A stretch of 47,094 nt of DNA from a virus. Location of the stretch: the IMG/VR virus record IMGVR_UViG_3300042894_001081, positions 1 through 47,094 of that record; one strand, 5' to 3'. Within the stretch, counting starts at the first letter, position 1. Each line of letters begins with the position of its first letter. The notes under the pieces were generated by a model. It was not told the DNA's origin and ran no database searches. It saw only the letters and a list, made by a program, of their open reading frames with translations. Positions 41,351 through 47,094 of this stretch are shown piece by piece. Position numbers and translations under genes: made by a program.

Positions 41351-41632
41351 TTACTCCTTTAAGTTATCGAGATGTTGTATATATTTAAACGTATCGTTCT
41401 TATTTTTGTTCTGCCATAGTAATGCTTTTGGTCCACAAAAATATCGATCAAGTCTAGCTGTGCTACACGCACCAATATAACTTGGCGTGGTTTTACCTAA
41501 TACTGGATCATATACTTCTTCTATGATGTATTTTGTGCATTCGTATCCGTATTTGTTCTTAGTTAGTTTTGAAAACCAACTGGCTTTTGCATGTATACAA
41601 TCGCAGCATTTTAGTTTTGATTGTTCTATCAT
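41351..41632 (-). CDS. Cys-rich, possibly zinc-binding protein (93 aa)
   Basis: Cysteines at CCDCIHAKASW, YECTKY, GACSTAR and YFCGPK suggest a small metal-binding fold. The CGPK...LW end is typical of short phage and bacterial Cys-rich proteins of unknown role. It is first in a small minus-strand run under its own consensus sigma70 promoter, so it is an early gene. Confidence 0.65.
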   Translation of the reverse strand: MIEQSKLKCCDCIHAKASWFSKLTKNKYGYECTKYIIEEVYDPVLGKTTPSYIGACSTARLDRYFCGPKALLWQNKNKNDTFKYIQHLDNLKE

Positions 41633-41663
41633 AAGTTATCTCATTACGTTAAAGTATGTGTAT

Positions 41664-41692
41664 ATTATACATGTATTGTATTTAAATGTCAA
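41664..41692 (-). promoter_or_regulatory. Consensus sigma70 promoter
   Basis: Minus strand: TTGACA (41692-41687), 17-bp spacer, TATAAT (41669-41664). The start near 41657 gives a ~25-nt leader to the ATG at 41632. Confidence 0.85.
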
Positions 41693-41707
41693 ACTGTGTT
41701 TTATCAA

Positions 41708-41715
41708 TATAAATA
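41708..41715 (+). promoter_or_regulatory. Consensus late promoter (TATAAATA)
   Basis: An exact TATAAATATAGC on the plus strand lies 33 nt upstream of the ATG at 41749, with AAAGGA between. Confidence 0.7.
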
Positions 41716-41748
41716 TAGCATATACTCTGTAAAGAGAAAGGAACGATA

Positions 41749-43065
41749 ATGCTATTAAGAGAGTTATTTTTAATTGATGGGTACAAAGAAGCCCAATCAG
41801 AGTTTTCAAAATATGGAAATCCAGAACGTATAAAAGATATAATTAGCAAGTTTAGACAGCTTGTTGATCGCAATCAAGTACAAGGTGAACAACGTAATAT
41901 TGATGCATGGCGTAAAAAAGGCTGGTTTGAATTTCAAAGATTTGTATTTGATAAATCACAAGAACAAAGTAAAACACAGAAAAAGAAATTAGTAAAAAAA
42001 GAACAAGATTCGGTAACTGTGTATGATCATAATAACATTACTGGAGTTATGCCATTAAACAAAAATGCTAGCGTTAACATTGGTAGACATAGTGATTGGT
42101 GTACTACTAAAGCAGAACAGCAGCATTGGGAAGAATACACCGGAAAAGGTGTAGTTCTAATTTATTGTTTCCTTAATTATCAAGGCGACGGTGACGGTGA
42201 TGACATGTGGGCAATTGCATTTTACAGAAATCAACCAAATAGTTTTGAATTGTTTACTGGCGCTGATGATAAAATGTCCAACGAGCAGTTTTTAGAAGAA
42301 ACTGGAGTAGCAGCAACTGATATCATTCGTGCTGCGCTTGCTAATCCTAATATTGATAATGTTGAATCAGAACCGCCTAAAGAACAAAAACCAACAACAT
42401 ATCTCGATACAATTGCTGATATGTTGACAATTAATCAACATAACTATCGTGGTAAACGTAATCCAGAAATTGAATATGCGTTGCTTAATTTCTTTGATAG
42501 AAATCATAATGCATATTCTATGAATGATGAATATTCAGGAAGAAGTTTTAAGAGATTACTTAGAACGTATACTGCAGATATTAAACCAGCAGATATGAAA
42601 GAGATGGATATTCTATTTCAAACAGATTACTTGCAAGTGCATCCTGATTTTATAAAGCATATTAGTAATCCAACAGATCAACAGATCAAGGCTGCAGTTA
42701 GAGGTAACCCAAGACTTATTAAAAAAATACCAAATCCATCGAGAGAGCAAATTGAAATGGCAATATGGACATATCCTAAAATATTTTATGATATTAGTGA
42801 AAATCCTATTGCACAAGATGTTTATGCTGATATGGTAATATCATCAAAAAATGGAGTACAAACTTTATTTAACGCATTAAATCCCCAAACACTTGATCCG
42901 AGTGTTGAGATGAAACTTGCAAAAGCATTCCCGTATAACATGCATATGCTAGGGTACCTTAGACCAGAAACAATTGAATATATAAAAGCAACTAATCCTA
43001 GAGATTTACAATTTGTTAAAGGTCAAAACATAAATGGTGTCTTGCAACCATTTACCCAAACTTAA
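41749..43065 (+). CDS. Large hypothetical with DWCTT motif and helical repeats (438 aa)
   Basis: The N terminus MLLRELFLIDG is a looser member of the recurring leader group. A helical, Lys-rich region (~30-90) precedes a compact domain with NIGRHSDWCTTKAEQQHW and GVVLIYCFLNYQGDGDGDDMWAIAFY. I have seen a K/D-W-C-T core of this type in phage proteins of unknown function. Residues ~265-430 hold short helical repeats with phrases such as NPTDQQIKAAVRGNPRLIKK and NPSREQIEMAI, resembling DUF4116. It has a late promoter and AAAGGA. It ends tail to tail, overlapping the 74-aa gene by 14 nt. Confidence 0.65.
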   Translation: MLLRELFLIDGYKEAQSEFSKYGNPERIKDIISKFRQLVDRNQVQGEQRNIDAWRKKGWFEFQRFVFDKSQEQSKTQKKKLVKKEQDSVTVYDHNNITGVMPLNKNASVNIGRHSDWCTTKAEQQHWEEYTGKGVVLIYCFLNYQGDGDGDDMWAIAFYRNQPNSFELFTGADDKMSNEQFLEETGVAATDIIRAALANPNIDNVESEPPKEQKPTTYLDTIADMLTINQHNYRGKRNPEIEYALLNFFDRNHNAYSMNDEYSGRSFKRLLRTYTADIKPADMKEMDILFQTDYLQVHPDFIKHISNPTDQQIKAAVRGNPRLIKKIPNPSREQIEMAIWTYPKIFYDISENPIAQDVYADMVISSKNGVQTLFNALNPQTLDPSVEMKLAKAFPYNMHMLGYLRPETIEYIKATNPRDLQFVKGQNINGVLQPFTQT

Positions 43066-43276
43066 GAATTACATACGTAGTCCACTTCCCTTCTTTAAAT
43101 GAAAATCTAATATGATCATAGCGCGGAGTATTAAACTCATCATACTCCGCAACTGCTACATATTTAAAATCAAAGTCTTCCCCACTCTGTAACCCATTTG
43201 AACGTAAGTCACGTATAACTTCTAAAGTTTCAGTTAATGGAATTACTATGTTAGCAACGTGTTCAAACCGGCTCAT
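43052..43276 (-). CDS. Hypothetical protein (74 aa)
   Basis: Short alpha/beta protein: HVANIVIPLTETLEVIRDLR, then FDFKYVAVAEYDE and HIRFSFKEGKWTTYVILKFG. No family is recognised. The ATG overlaps the end of the thioesterase gene by 14 nt, so translation is coupled. Confidence 0.55.
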   Translation of the reverse strand: MSRFEHVANIVIPLTETLEVIRDLRSNGLQSGEDFDFKYVAVAEYDEFNTPRYDHIRFSFKEGKWTTYVILKFG

Positions 43277-43622
43277 TTAACTCACGTTTGTTACCATTTT
43301 TATCAATACTTACAAATGTAATATTAGTGCTAAATGCATGCTCACGTGGGTTTGATCTATCATCGCAGTATACATCAATTTTAAATGTAACCGATGATTT
43401 ACCTTTACGTGTAAGTACCGCATCAAATTCTAATATAGACCCTGCAGGTACACGCTTAGTAAATGATACGCTGTCTAACCCTCTTGTAACAAATTCGTAG
43501 CCTGGAAATTCATAGTTTGCAGATACATAGCCTACTGAGTCAATCCAATGGAGCATTTGCCCCCCGAATAAAAATCCGTAATGATTAAGATGACTGGTTA
43601 AAACTAATTTGTGGTGTTTCAT
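43263..43622 (-). CDS. Acyl-CoA thioesterase, YciA-type hotdog fold (119 aa)
   Basis: The hotdog core reads SHLNHYGFLFGGQMLHWIDSVGYVSA, with the N-x-x-G-x-x-FGG-x-x-L-x-W-x-D pattern including the catalytic Asp. It continues FVTRGLDSVSFTKRVPAGSILEF and GKSSVTFKIDVYCDD. It hydrolyses acyl-CoA to free fatty acid and CoA. It would fit with the phage lipase in lipid turnover and might also release CoA needed for succinyl-CoA, the substrate of ALA synthase. That link is speculation. The ribosome site is AGGA. Confidence 0.9.
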   Translation of the reverse strand: MKHHKLVLTSHLNHYGFLFGGQMLHWIDSVGYVSANYEFPGYEFVTRGLDSVSFTKRVPAGSILEFDAVLTRKGKSSVTFKIDVYCDDRSNPREHAFSTNITFVSIDKNGNKRELNEPV

Positions 43623-43629
43623 AAATTCC

Positions 43630-43637
43630 TATAAATA
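43630..43637 (+). promoter_or_regulatory. Consensus late promoter (TATAAATA)
   Basis: Plus-strand TATAAATATATT lies 18 nt upstream of the ATG at 43656. It is divergent from the thioesterase gene. Confidence 0.65.
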
Positions 43638-43655
43638 TATTAAATTGGGCACAAC

Positions 43656-44372
43656 ATGAAAATTAAAGAACTATTAAGTGAAATAAAATTTAAACCACGT
43701 ATATCAAATAAATCTACTAGTGGTGTAATACAGTCACCTAAGTTGCAATTTATTGCAGCTGGATGTCAAGCAATCGCATACTATCATAAAACACATCCTA
43801 ATACAGTAGTTAAAGTAGCAGCAGTATCGGGAGAGGATGATCCAATATGGCAGTTCTTACGTGTATGTATCAATCATCCTAACAACCCATATTTCCCAAA
43901 AGTATTTAATCATAAAGTGTTTAACTTAAAAAATATAACACCTGAAGAAGAAGATTATTTAGAAACACACCCTGAATTTGAATATCTTCCTATATATGAT
44001 AATAGAAAATTGCAAATCTTAATAGTAACTGAGCGACTACAAGAAACTGACGCTGATCAGTTTGAAGCAGTGTTAAAACAGCTTGGTATACTTGAGTATA
44101 TTACACGTTACCAATCAGGACTAAAACCTATCGCACAACACCCTATTACAACAGAATTTGCATGGGCTCACATGATGGATACTCCAAAGTTCCGTCGTGA
44201 TATACGAAACCTTGCTACTGATAAACATTTTAAAGATGCAATGAGATTGCTTGAACCATTGTTTGCGCATGCAGGGTTTTATGCAGATGTCCATCTTGCT
44301 AACATGATGTCACGCCCTAATGGACATCTAGTGTTTAATGATCCTTTAGCAATTGCAGTATCAGGGGACTAA
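43656..44372 (+). CDS. Protein kinase-like fold with capsid-targeting-like leader (238 aa)
   Basis: The leader MKIKELLSEIKF is one of the best CTS-like matches (cleavage after LSE). Residues ~50-75 resemble a kinase N lobe: GCQAIAYYHKTHPNTVVKVAAV, with a VVKV Lys in the ATP-lysine position. Near the C terminus ADVHLANMMSRPNGHLVFNDPLA matches a catalytic loop (D-x-H-x-x-N) and a metal-binding Asp (NDP in place of DFG), as in aminoglycoside or atypical kinases. The middle is helical. This is consistent with a kinase that may enter the cell with the DNA. It overlaps the 79-aa gene tail to tail by 12 nt. Confidence 0.65.
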   Translation: MKIKELLSEIKFKPRISNKSTSGVIQSPKLQFIAAGCQAIAYYHKTHPNTVVKVAAVSGEDDPIWQFLRVCINHPNNPYFPKVFNHKVFNLKNITPEEEDYLETHPEFEYLPIYDNRKLQILIVTERLQETDADQFEAVLKQLGILEYITRYQSGLKPIAQHPITTEFAWAHMMDTPKFRRDIRNLATDKHFKDAMRLLEPLFAHAGFYADVHLANMMSRPNGHLVFNDPLAIAVSGD

Positions 44373-44600
44373 GTAAGTTGACCCGTCTTCAGTTTGTTTT
44401 GGTAAACTATCACACCAACGTAAAATAAACCAGTTACGTTTCTTTTCGCTTTTAAAGCTCCAAAGAGTATCTGTCATCTTAGTTCCGCAATTGTTTTCTT
44501 TACACCAGTCTTCCATTTCTTTAATTAGTTCTTCACTAAGTTGTCCTCTTTCAAATGTAAGGCCAGGTAATTTGAACATTCCAACTAAACAATTTTTCAT
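44361..44600 (-). CDS. Hypothetical protein (79 aa)
   Basis: MKNCLVGMFKLPGL is followed by a helix (LSEELIKEMEDWCKENNCG) and an aromatic basic segment (LWSFKSEKKRNWFILRWCDS). No family is recognised. The ribosome site AGGAG precedes the ATG, and the gene follows the 87-aa gene by 8 nt. Confidence 0.55.
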   Translation of the reverse strand: MKNCLVGMFKLPGLTFERGQLSEELIKEMEDWCKENNCGTKMTDTLWSFKSEKKRNWFILRWCDSLPKQTEDGSTYLVP

Positions 44601-44608
44601 TATATCTC

Positions 44609-44872
44609 CTAATTTGAATTTGCCATAATATACGCAGTAACATGTGCGCCTTCTATAATAACAACATCATCTGGTGGACGTTGATATGCAGTTTGCTTAA
44701 ACCATCTGTTTGGATCATGTGCAGTAATACGATTAATCTTAACACGTCTTGGTGTTAACTTAGTTATCTTACCAACATACTGCGATCCGCTTTCTGCAAA
44801 CGCAACAATGTCACCTACTGCTATTTTTTTATTAAGTAAGTCTCTATGTTCTATTGGCTCTTTCTTACTCAT
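44609..44872 (-). CDS. Small beta-barrel (SH3/KOW-like) protein (87 aa)
   Basis: The core IAVGDIVAFAESGSQYVGKITKLTPRRVKINRI reads as a short barrel with a V-G-D-x-V turn, of the type seen in KOW and SH3-like domains. It ends with DDVVIIEGAHVTAYI. Nucleic-acid or protein binding is possible. The ATG overlaps the stop of the 96-aa gene by 8 nt. Confidence 0.6.
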   Translation of the reverse strand: MSKKEPIEHRDLLNKKIAVGDIVAFAESGSQYVGKITKLTPRRVKINRITAHDPNRWFKQTAYQRPPDDVVIIEGAHVTAYIMANSN

Positions 44873-45155
44873 AATCGTATTCAGTCCATGTGTTATTTTT
44901 GTAACTCCAATGTCTACTATCGTATATGTTTATGTTTAATTCAAAACATAATAATCCAATGCGTAAACATGGACCTGCGTGATCAGAACCCCATAAGTGT
45001 GTGCCTAGTTCAAACCCTGCTATAATATCTTTATTAAATATACCTTCTATTTCCCAGTGTTTGTGTTTAGTAAATGATCCATGCAAGTTAAACAGATCAC
45101 GAAATCCATTGTGTGTTACAAATGGATTAGTTACTCCTATACTTATTTCAAGCAT
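44865..45155 (-). CDS. Hypothetical protein (96 aa)
   Basis: The ATG at 45155 has AGGAG 6 nt upstream; a longer open frame is rejected. The product is beta-rich and aromatic: MLEISIGVTNPFVTHNGFRD, HKHWEIEGIF, GFELGTHLWGSDHAGPCLRI and LLCFELNINIYDSRHW. I recall similar short proteins in phages and bacteria, without function. It is early, from the sigma70 promoter just upstream. Confidence 0.65.
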   Translation of the reverse strand: MLEISIGVTNPFVTHNGFRDLFNLHGSFTKHKHWEIEGIFNKDIIAGFELGTHLWGSDHAGPCLRIGLLCFELNINIYDSRHWSYKNNTWTEYDYE

Positions 45156-45185
45156 TGTTGCTCCTGTAGTTAAAAATGTTTGCAT

Positions 45186-45214
45186 ATTATAAACTATTAT
45201 ATACAGTGTGTCAA
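45186..45214 (-). promoter_or_regulatory. Consensus sigma70 promoter
   Basis: Minus strand: TTGACA (45214-45209), 17-bp spacer, TATAAT (45191-45186). The start near 45179 leads to the ATG at 45155 and the three-gene run ending at 44361. Confidence 0.85.
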
Positions 45215-45217
45215 GCA

Positions 45218-45225
45218 AATAAATA
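45218..45225 (+). promoter_or_regulatory. Late promoter (AATAAATA)
   Basis: Plus-strand AATAAATACAG lies 25 nt upstream of the ATG at 45251, back to back with the sigma70 promoter of the opposite strand. Confidence 0.55.
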
Positions 45226-45250
45226 CAGTTGTACACCACTTTGAGGACAT

Positions 45251-45415
45251 ATGAAACCAAAACTCTTTAAACAAAACAACACCTGGTACTGCAAACTAGG
45301 ACAAACCCTAGGTCAAGGCCAATCACCTAAACGCGCTTACACAAACTTTTACACACTATATAATAAGTGTAAAGTTGTTATTTCAGACGACTTAATACAT
45401 TATTATAAACAATGA
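45251..45415 (+). CDS. Small basic protein (54 aa)
   Basis: MKPKLFKQNNTWYCKLGQTL is followed by GQGQSPKRAYTNFYTLYNKC and VVISDDLIHYYKQ. The ATG has GAGG 7 nt upstream and a late promoter. A W-Y-C-x-L-G opening with a KRAY segment suggests a small beta fold. No function is known. Confidence 0.6.
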   Translation: MKPKLFKQNNTWYCKLGQTLGQGQSPKRAYTNFYTLYNKCKVVISDDLIHYYKQ

Positions 45416-45545
45416 TTACGATAATGTAATAATGTTAGCTTGATTGTTTACTAAATGTAGATAGTCATTTTACTGTTTAGCTACTTGTTTTTCATGTTAA
45501 AATAGCATAAAATACTATGTAGACATTAACAAAGGAGACTACACT
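45416..45545 (+). promoter_or_regulatory. AT-rich gap with a weak promoter-like sequence
   Basis: No gene is seen here. TTGTTT, 17 bp, TAAAAT (about 45486-45514) could be a weak sigma70 promoter for the 51-aa gene. AAAGGAG precedes that gene's ATG. Confidence 0.35.
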
Positions 45546-45701
45546 ATGATTAACACTATTACAACTTACACTGCTTCACGAAGTACAAACGACATCTTAA
45601 TTGACGTATTGCATGTTGCAAGCGTAGTATGTTTTGCAACACTAGTATGGGTAATGTTCTGCGGATACATTATAACACCTCCAGTCTGGTGGCATGCGTA
45701 A
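45546..45701 (+). CDS. Small membrane protein (51 aa)
   Basis: MINTITTYTASRSTNDILID is followed by one membrane segment (VLHVASVVCFATLVWVMFCG) and a short tail TPPVWWHA. The AAAGGAG ribosome site is strong, and a GC-rich hairpin follows the stop. No family is recognised. Membrane-acting phage peptides of this size are sometimes lysis or exclusion factors; nothing specific supports that here. Confidence 0.65.
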   Translation: MINTITTYTASRSTNDILIDVLHVASVVCFATLVWVMFCGYIITPPVWWHA

Positions 45702-45713
45702 TCCAATCCAGTA

Positions 45714-45743
45714 GCCTGCGCATACTACAATACTTGCGCAGGC
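45714..45743 (+). terminator. GC-rich hairpin, probable terminator
   Basis: GCCTGCGCA, 12-nt loop, TGCGCAGGC, then ACTTCTTTC. The stem is 9 bp and strong but the U-tract is imperfect. It separates the 51-aa gene from the early promoter at 45760. Confidence 0.6.
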
Positions 45744-45759
45744 ACTTCTTTCAAGTCAG

Positions 45760-45788
45760 TTGACTTGTCCTACACAACTTGTTATACT
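45760..45788 (+). promoter_or_regulatory. Sigma70 promoter for the plus-strand pair
   Basis: TTGACT, 17-bp spacer, TATACT on the plus strand. The start near 45795 gives a ~24-nt leader to the ATG at 45819. Confidence 0.7.
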
Positions 45789-45818
45789 TTATTAAATTAA
45801 CTTTATCATAGGTATAAT

Positions 45819-46061
45819 ATGAAATTTGAAACCGCTCCAAAAGACTATCACATACGTTGTAAAACCTTTGACGAAGCTAAAATGTATGTATTATTTCTAG
45901 AAATAGAAGGCAACCGTGGATGGCGACTTCCTACCCGATTTGAACGTACTAAATATTTTAGAGTAGGTGAACACGTTAATGAAACTATATGGGATCATCT
46001 AGATGAAAACACTGTGTTAAATACTGATACACGACGATTAATACCAGTAAGAGACTTATGA
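45819..46061 (+). CDS. Hypothetical with GWRLPT motif, paralogue 1 (80 aa)
   Basis: It contains DEAKMYVLFLEIEGNRGWRLPTRFER and a TRRLIPVRDL end. The G-W-R-L-P-T-x-x-E phrase is the core of DUF1566/C-type-lectin-like folds, here in a stripped-down form. It is clearly related to the next gene (AKMY..F / AQMY..F, GWR.PT..E, final VRD). The two overlap by ATGA. The function is unknown. Confidence 0.6.
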   Translation: MKFETAPKDYHIRCKTFDEAKMYVLFLEIEGNRGWRLPTRFERTKYFRVGEHVNETIWDHLDENTVLNTDTRRLIPVRDL

Positions 46062-46312
46062 GCATTGAAATATCCCCAAGAGAAACATGGAAAAACCCAA
46101 TGCCAAAAGATCAAGCACAGATGTATTGTATGTTTTTTGACCACAATGGAAGAGGATGGAGATTTCCTACTCTAGAAGAATGTCTAACTAACATGAGTGG
46201 AATTCCAACGATTGTCGGATGGTGTTGGAACAAAGAACGCATGGAAAGTGATGATTATAATACTGCAATTTGTGACGTAATTCTAGTTCGAGATGTTACA
46301 AATGATAAATAA
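46058..46312 (+). CDS. Hypothetical with GWRFPT motif, paralogue 2 (84 aa)
   Basis: MPKDQAQMYCMFFDHNGRGWRFPTLEE is followed by GWCWNKERMES and DVILVRDV. It is a tandem duplicate of the preceding gene in divergent form, with the same central motif and the same closing VRD. The start overlaps the previous stop. The end overlaps a late-promoter-like GATAAATA for the next gene. Confidence 0.6.
   Translation: MSIEISPRETWKNPMPKDQAQMYCMFFDHNGRGWRFPTLEECLTNMSGIPTIVGWCWNKERMESDDYNTAICDVILVRDVTNDK
46304..46311 (+). promoter_or_regulatory. Late promoter (GATAAATA), near-leaderless
   Basis: Plus-strand GATAAATA ends 6 nt before the ATG at 46318 and overlaps the previous stop codon. No Shine-Dalgarno is visible for the 89-aa gene. 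Confidence 0.5.
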
Positions 46313-46317
46313 TTTAT

Positions 46318-46587
46318 ATGACAATAGACGAACTTTTAACTGAATTAACCTTTCACGGTTCACAATGTACTAAAGACTGTAGCGGACACCGCGCAGGTTG
46401 GAAATGGGGTAAGGCTCATCCAAGTGTTGCAACAACAAACAGTGCTTCTCATCCAAGTTTTAATAATGGTGTGCGCATTGCTAACGCTAACACTAAAGTA
46501 GTAATGATGCCAGGTGTACGCGGTGCAGGTGGTCGTTTTGTTAAGTTTACTCCAGAACCTAAACCATCTAAACGCAATAAACCTTAA
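46318..46587 (+). CDS. Conserved small basic protein with CTS-like leader (89 aa)
   Basis: MTIDELLTELTFHGSQCTKD begins with the recurring leader (cleavage possible after LTE). It continues CSGHRAGWKWGKAHP and a Gly/Arg-rich basic end (GVRGAGGRFVKFTPEPKP). I recall the S-x-Q-C-x-x-D-C-S-G-H-x-A-G-W phrase from marine phage proteins. It may be an internal or DNA-associated protein; the function is unknown. Confidence 0.65.
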   Translation: MTIDELLTELTFHGSQCTKDCSGHRAGWKWGKAHPSVATTNSASHPSFNNGVRIANANTKVVMMPGVRGAGGRFVKFTPEPKPSKRNKP

Positions 46588-46606
46588 TAGGCCCCGCTGT
46601 ACATAT

Positions 46607-47094
46607 ATGAGAGCATACGAATTTATATTAAAAGAGCTATTAGAACCAAAGAAACCTGGATCAGCTGTTAAAAGTTCAACTGTATCCGTGTCTGGAGCAC
46701 AAGGGAGTATTTCTAAAATCTCCCAACAAAAATTTACCACATCTAAAGGAAATGTAGTTAAGGTTTGGTTTAAGCCAATTCAAGCTGATGACGGTAATCC
46801 ATCAGTTGAAATTACGTTTTATGTTAACGACACTGTTTACGATAATTCATCAACTGAAGGTAAGGATATTGCAAACGATTTTGAAATTTTATCAGGAGTT
46901 GGATATCTAGTTAATAACATGCTTGACAGAAAGAAGCTTAATCATTGTACATTTTTAGCATACTCGAGCAACCGAGATACTCGAACTAAATTTAATATTC
47001 CACTTGAAAAATACCTAGTCAAATTAAATCACTCGTTAACAACGTTTCATGATCAAATTGCAAATTTTAATCCTACTCCTGAACAACTATCTGC
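46607..47094 (+). CDS. Hypothetical with CTS-like leader, 3' end outside window
   Basis: The ATG at 46607 opens a frame that runs to the right edge (162 codons visible). It begins MRAYEFILKELLEPKK, a close match to the recurring N-terminal peptide. The rest (SVSGAQGSISKISQQKFTT, NVVKVWFKPI, VEITFYVNDTVYD, FEILSGVGYLVNNML, FLAYSSNRDTRTKFNI) looks like a folded alpha/beta domain unknown to me. It follows the 89-aa gene, which has a similar leader, after 19 nt. Confidence 0.6.
   Translation, partial: MRAYEFILKELLEPKKPGSAVKSSTVSVSGAQGSISKISQQKFTTSKGNVVKVWFKPIQADDGNPSVEITFYVNDTVYDNSSTEGKDIANDFEILSGVGYLVNNMLDRKKLNHCTFLAYSSNRDTRTKFNIPLEKYLVKLNHSLTTFHDQIANFNPTPEQLS

Noticed and set aside
44040-45192. 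Plus-strand frame opposite the 96-aa gene
   Set aside because: It lies opposite a gene with a consensus promoter and ribosome site and has none itself.

Overview
The window is a contiguous piece of an AT-rich genome of a large tailed phage with a T4-like plan (a contractile-tailed myovirus). The evidence is a long block of virion and tail-fibre genes, class Ia ribonucleotide reductase (nrdA, nrdB) with a glutaredoxin and HNH endonucleases between them, a DenV-type pyrimidine-dimer glycosylase, many octamers of the T4 late-promoter type (TATAAATA and close variants), and tightly packed genes with ATGA or TAATG overlaps. Several small structural proteins resemble those of marine cyanomyophages and pelagimyophages. 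A bS21 ribosomal protein and an alphaproteobacterial-type 5-aminolevulinate synthase make a marine alphaproteobacterial host (SAR11-like) plausible. That host assignment is inference. I saw no tRNA, CRISPR array, integrase or insertion sequence.

Layout. Positions 1-10.9 kb, minus strand: large fibre and tail structural proteins, including one of about 1,700 residues built from repeated modules and a collagen-like fibre. Positions 10.9-12.1 kb: ribosomal protein bS21, a hypothetical protein, and a secreted RlpA-like protein preceded by a long structured leader under a consensus sigma70 promoter. Positions 12.4-15.7 kb: a plus-strand hypothetical, a PAAR spike-tip protein and a repetitive tail protein. 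Positions 15.7-22.4 kb: the RNR operon, nrdA - HNH - superoxide dismutase - HNH - three small genes - nrdB - small gene - glutaredoxin - Sm-like protein, mostly translationally coupled. Positions 22.4-33.5 kb: a beta-helix tailspike, a RecB/MGME1-like exonuclease, and conserved neck, head or tail-associated genes, including a gene with a likely -1 frameshift, a nucleotidyltransferase, a zinc peptidase and a large virion protein. Positions 33.5-40.7 kb: an accessory block with 5-aminolevulinate synthase, DenV, a class 3 lipase, a secreted DNA/RNA nuclease, DUF454 and YqgE/AlgH proteins, a peptidoglycan-binding-like protein, a sugar-nucleotide epimerase and a 5'-nucleotidase. Positions 40.7-47.1 kb: small early-type genes on both strands, an acyl-CoA thioesterase, a kinase-like protein and short plus-strand genes.

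Regulation. Two promoter classes can be read directly. Sigma70-like promoters, nearly all close to consensus with a 17-bp spacer, serve rlpA, the exonuclease, denV, nrdA and small genes. TAAATA-core late promoters serve structural and accessory genes. At several genes the promoter lies so close to the ATG that the mRNA would be leaderless or nearly so.

The most interesting signal is a short N-terminal peptide, roughly M-[KR]-x-x-[ED]-[FIL]-[IL]-x-E, shared by about fifteen otherwise unrelated proteins. They include the kinase-like protein, the nucleotidyltransferase, the zinc peptidase, the peptidoglycan-binding protein and, in variant form, the superoxide dismutase. It resembles the T4 capsid-targeting sequence that is cleaved by the prohead protease gp21. 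These proteins may be a large set of capsid-packaged cargo injected with the DNA.
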